From positions 1 through 7,561 of the forward strand of contig CANKBT010000144.1 in NCBI GenBank assembly GCA_947479995.1: DNA of 7,561 nt. The letters are read 5' to 3'. The stretch's first letter is position 1. Every line of letters starts with the position of its first letter. Position numbers and translations under genes: made by a program. The notes under the pieces are model-generated. The model worked only from the letters and a program-made list of their open reading frames with translations. It did no database searches and was not told where the DNA came from. This document shows positions 6,138 through 7,561 of this stretch, piece after piece. The stretch is from Frankiaceae bacterium (GTDB taxonomy: Bacteria > Actinomycetota > Actinomycetes > Mycobacteriales > SCTD01).

Positions 6138-7380
6138 GTGCCCTCGCTCGCGGACCCGCTGAACCTGCCCTGCGGCCTCGTGCTGCCCAACCGGCTCGTG
6201 CGCGCCGCGATGACCGAGGGGCTGGCCGAAGCGCAGAACGACCCCGGCCCCGAGCTGCTCCGCCTCTACGCGCGCACCGCGCAGGGCGGCGCGGGCCTGG
6301 TGCTGACCGGCAACGCGATGGTCGACCGCCGGCACCTCGAGCGGGCCCGCAACGTCGTCGTCGACCGCGTGAGCGCCGCCGCGGCGCTCGAGCGCTGGGC
6401 GCAGGCCTGCGCCGCCGCGCCGACGCTGGTGCAGCTCAGCCACCCGGGGCGGCAGGCCAACCGCTTCGTCGTCTCGCCGCCGGTGGCGCCCAGCGACGGA
6501 CCGGCCGTGGCGCTGGCCGGGCTGTTCGCCGCGCCGCGCGCGCTGACCGCACGGGAGGTGGTCGAGGTGCGGCAGCGCTTCGTCGCTGCCGGGCGGCGGG
6601 TCGTCGCCGCCGGCTTCCCCGGCGTCGAGCTGCACGCCGCGCACGGCTACCTGCTGAGCACCTTCCTCGACCCGGCGCGCAACGCCCGCACCGACGCGTA
6701 CGGCGGCGACCTGGCCGGCCGCGCCCGGCTGCTGCTCGAGGTCGTCCGCGAGCTGCGCGAGGTGCTCCCCAGGTCTGCCGCGGTCGGCGTCAAGCTCGAC
6801 GCCCGCGACGGCGCCGACGACGACCTGGCGCAGCTGGCCGCCTGGCTGCAGGAGGCGGGCGTCGACCTGCTCGAGGTGTCGGGCGGCAGCTACGAGTCGC
6901 CGGCCATGCTCGGCTTCGACGCGGGCGGGGAGGCGCTGCGCCCGCAGCACGAGTCGCCCTTCTGGCAGGGCGCCGCGGCCGTCGCTGCGGCCGTGCAGGT
7001 GCCCGTCGTGCTGACCGGGGGCTTCCGCACGCGGGCGGCCGTCGAGCAGGCGCTCGACTCGGGCGTCGCCTCGCTGGTGGGCGTCGGCCGCCCGCTCGCC
7101 GTCCGGCCCGAGCTGGCCGGTGCGCTGGTCCGCGGCGAGGTCGACGTGCTCGACCGGCCGGCGCCGCGGCTGCGGGGGCCGGCGCCCGTGCGGCGCCTGC
7201 TGGGCGCGGCGGCCAGCTCGGGCTGGCACCGGCTGCAGCTCGCCCGCACGGCCGCCGGGCAGGAGCCCCGGCTCGACCTCCCGGCGGCCCTCCGCCGCTG
7301 TCGACTACATCGCCCGAGACGCCGCGCACGCCCTGCGGCACGGCCGCGCGCGCCGGCGGCTGGCCTCGCGCGCGGGCTGA
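6138..7380 (+). CDS. Old Yellow Enzyme-family NADH:flavin oxidoreductase, C-terminus frameshifted
   Basis: An FMN-dependent TIM-barrel oxidoreductase; the family reduces activated C=C bonds of enones and enals with NAD(P)H. Barrel motifs in order: PNRLVRAAMTE (17-27), QLSHPGRQANR (99-109), HAAHGYLLSTFLDPARNAR starting at His166 (His166, His169 and Tyr171 match the substrate-binding His/Asn and proton-donor Tyr of yeast OYE1), VGVKLDARD (216-224), and FMN-phosphate-binding LTGGF (292-296) and GVGRPL (315-320). There is no 4Fe-4S or second flavin domain, so it is a short-form enzyme. The frame in use stays open past the hairpin and tRNA to the window end, but G/C third-base bias and family-like sequence jump by one base at about 7288-7300 into a frame reading AVDYIARDAAHALRHGRA and ending at TGA 7378-7380. 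Removing one base restores a 413-residue protein. The barrel is intact, so function could survive. GTG at 6138 gives the usual N-terminus; no strong Shine-Dalgarno is visible. Confidence 0.88.
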
Positions 7381-7383
7381 GGG

Positions 7384-7442
7384 CGCGCACGCGCCGAAGG
7401 CCCGCCGTCCTGGTCTCCAAGGTCGGCGGGCCCTCGTGCGCG
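7384..7442. terminator. Bidirectional GC-rich hairpin terminator
   Basis: Core stem GGCCCGCCG (7399-7407) pairs perfectly with CGGCGGGCC (7424-7432) around a 16-nt loop. It extends outward through CGA/TCG with one mismatch. An alternative outer pairing joins CGCGCAC (7384-7390) to GTGCGCG (7436-7442); the two share G7436. It lies between the convergent flavin oxidoreductase and tRNA genes, starting 4 bp after the first and ending 2 bp before the second, so it can serve both. There is no T-run, as is usual for actinobacterial terminators. Confidence 0.75.
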
Positions 7443-7444
7443 GG

Positions 7445-7517
7445 TGGAGCTGAGGGGACTCGAACCCCTGACCCCCACACTGCCAGTGTGGTGCGCTACC
7501 AGCTGCGCCACAGCCCC
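7445..7517 (-). tRNA. tRNA-Ala (anticodon GGC)
   Basis: Reads GCC (and GCU) alanine codons. On the minus strand a complete 73-nt cloverleaf folds. The acceptor stem GGGGCTG/CAGCTCC contains the G3-U70 wobble pair that marks alanine tRNAs. The D stem is GCGC/GCGC with loop AGCTGGTA, and the anticodon stem is CCACA/TGTGG with loop CTGGCAG, giving anticodon GGC. The variable loop has five bases, the T stem is AGGGG/CCCCT with loop TTCGAGT, and the discriminator is A73. The 3' CCA is not encoded (the next bases are CCC) and must be added after transcription, as is common in actinobacteria. GCC is heavily used in this window, so this is expected to be a major tRNA. Confidence 0.97.
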
Positions 7518-7531
7518 GCGTGCGGTCACCA

Positions 7532-7537
7532 ACCCTA
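7532..7537 (-). promoter_or_regulatory. -10 element of tRNA-Ala
   Basis: Minus-strand TAGGGT fits TANNNT and lies 14 nt before the first base of the tRNA, leaving a leader of roughly 8 nt for RNase P to remove. The -35 region falls at the window edge and shows no clear consensus. Confidence 0.5.
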
Positions 7538-7559
7538 CAGGCTCGGCGCCTCGGCCTGT
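7537..7559. repeat. Inverted repeat upstream of tRNA-Ala
   Basis: ACAGGC (7537-7542) and GCCTGT (7554-7559) flank an 11-nt GC-rich spacer. It could be the terminator hairpin of a gene beyond the right edge or a binding site over the tRNA promoter. It is cut close to the window end, so neither reading can be tested here. Confidence 0.3.
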
Positions 7560-7561
7560 GC

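Noticed and set aside
2738..7453. A 1571-codon plus-strand open frame running antisense to the PLD and membrane protein genes and out of frame through the phosphatase and oxidoreductase genes.
   Set aside because: It is Arg/Ala/Gly/Pro-rich low-complexity sequence with no recognisable domain, and the third-base bias belongs to the other frames. Long stop-free shadows are normal at this GC content.
7305..7532. Minus-strand frame with a peptide like AVAQLVAHHTGSVGVRGSSP, and a second minus-strand frame from 7480 starting MWGSGVRVPSAPP.
   Set aside because: These are familiar spurious translations of tRNA genes and overlap the complete tRNA-Ala cloverleaf.
7381..7561. Continuation of the flavin oxidoreductase's initial frame, which stays open to the window end.
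   Set aside because: It passes through the hairpin and the tRNA and has lost the G/C third-base bias; it follows from the apparent frameshift and is not coding.
1..7561. Searched for CRISPR repeats, transposases, integrase sites, phage genes, toxin-antitoxin pairs and a biosynthetic or defence cluster.
   Set aside because: None seen. tRNA genes can be integration sites, but no direct repeat of the tRNA end or integrase is visible in the window. The genes look like ordinary chromosomal housekeeping and metabolic genes.

Overview
The window comes from a very GC-rich chromosome whose codons nearly always end in G or C. It has TANNNT-type -10 elements, at least three genes that look leaderless, several GTG starts and no CCA on its tRNA gene. 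All of this points to an Actinomycetota genome. The lineage inside the phylum cannot be fixed from the sequence; adhC resembles the mycobacterial AdhC type.

Layout, left to right. (1) A 5'-truncated bifunctional chorismate mutase/prephenate dehydratase (pheA, +) runs in from the left edge. (2) It converges on a small gamma-class carbonic anhydrase-like gene (-), and the two stop codons share one CTAG. (3) That gene diverges from a zinc-dependent, probably NADP(H)-using alcohol dehydrogenase (adhC type, +). Only 24 bp separate the two start codons, and a perfect 12-bp palindrome there supplies a -10 hexamer to each strand. (4) adhC converges, with a 13-bp gap, on a phospholipase D-superfamily gene (-). 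(5) Upstream of the PLD gene on the same strand is a four-helix membrane protein of unknown function; the two probably form a small operon. (6) These diverge from a GAF + SpoIIE/PP2C phosphatase (+), followed after 24 bp by an Old Yellow Enzyme-family flavin oxidoreductase (+). The last ~28 codons of the latter are displaced by an apparent one-base frameshift. (7) A GC-rich hairpin, probably a two-way terminator, separates the oxidoreductase from a tRNA-Ala(GGC) gene on the minus strand with its own -10 element. There is no gene-free stretch longer than about 130 bp.

The genes do not form one pathway. Phenylalanine biosynthesis, CO2/bicarbonate chemistry, alcohol/aldehyde and enone/enal redox chemistry, lipid or phosphodiester chemistry and a signalling phosphatase sit side by side in a tightly packed, strand-alternating arrangement. 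I found no CRISPR array, transposase, phage gene or defence system, and no convincing undescribed multi-gene system. The most interesting observations are the symmetric two-way leaderless promoter, the frameshift in the flavin oxidoreductase, and an E. coli-style fused P-protein in a phylum whose best-known members keep the two activities on separate proteins.
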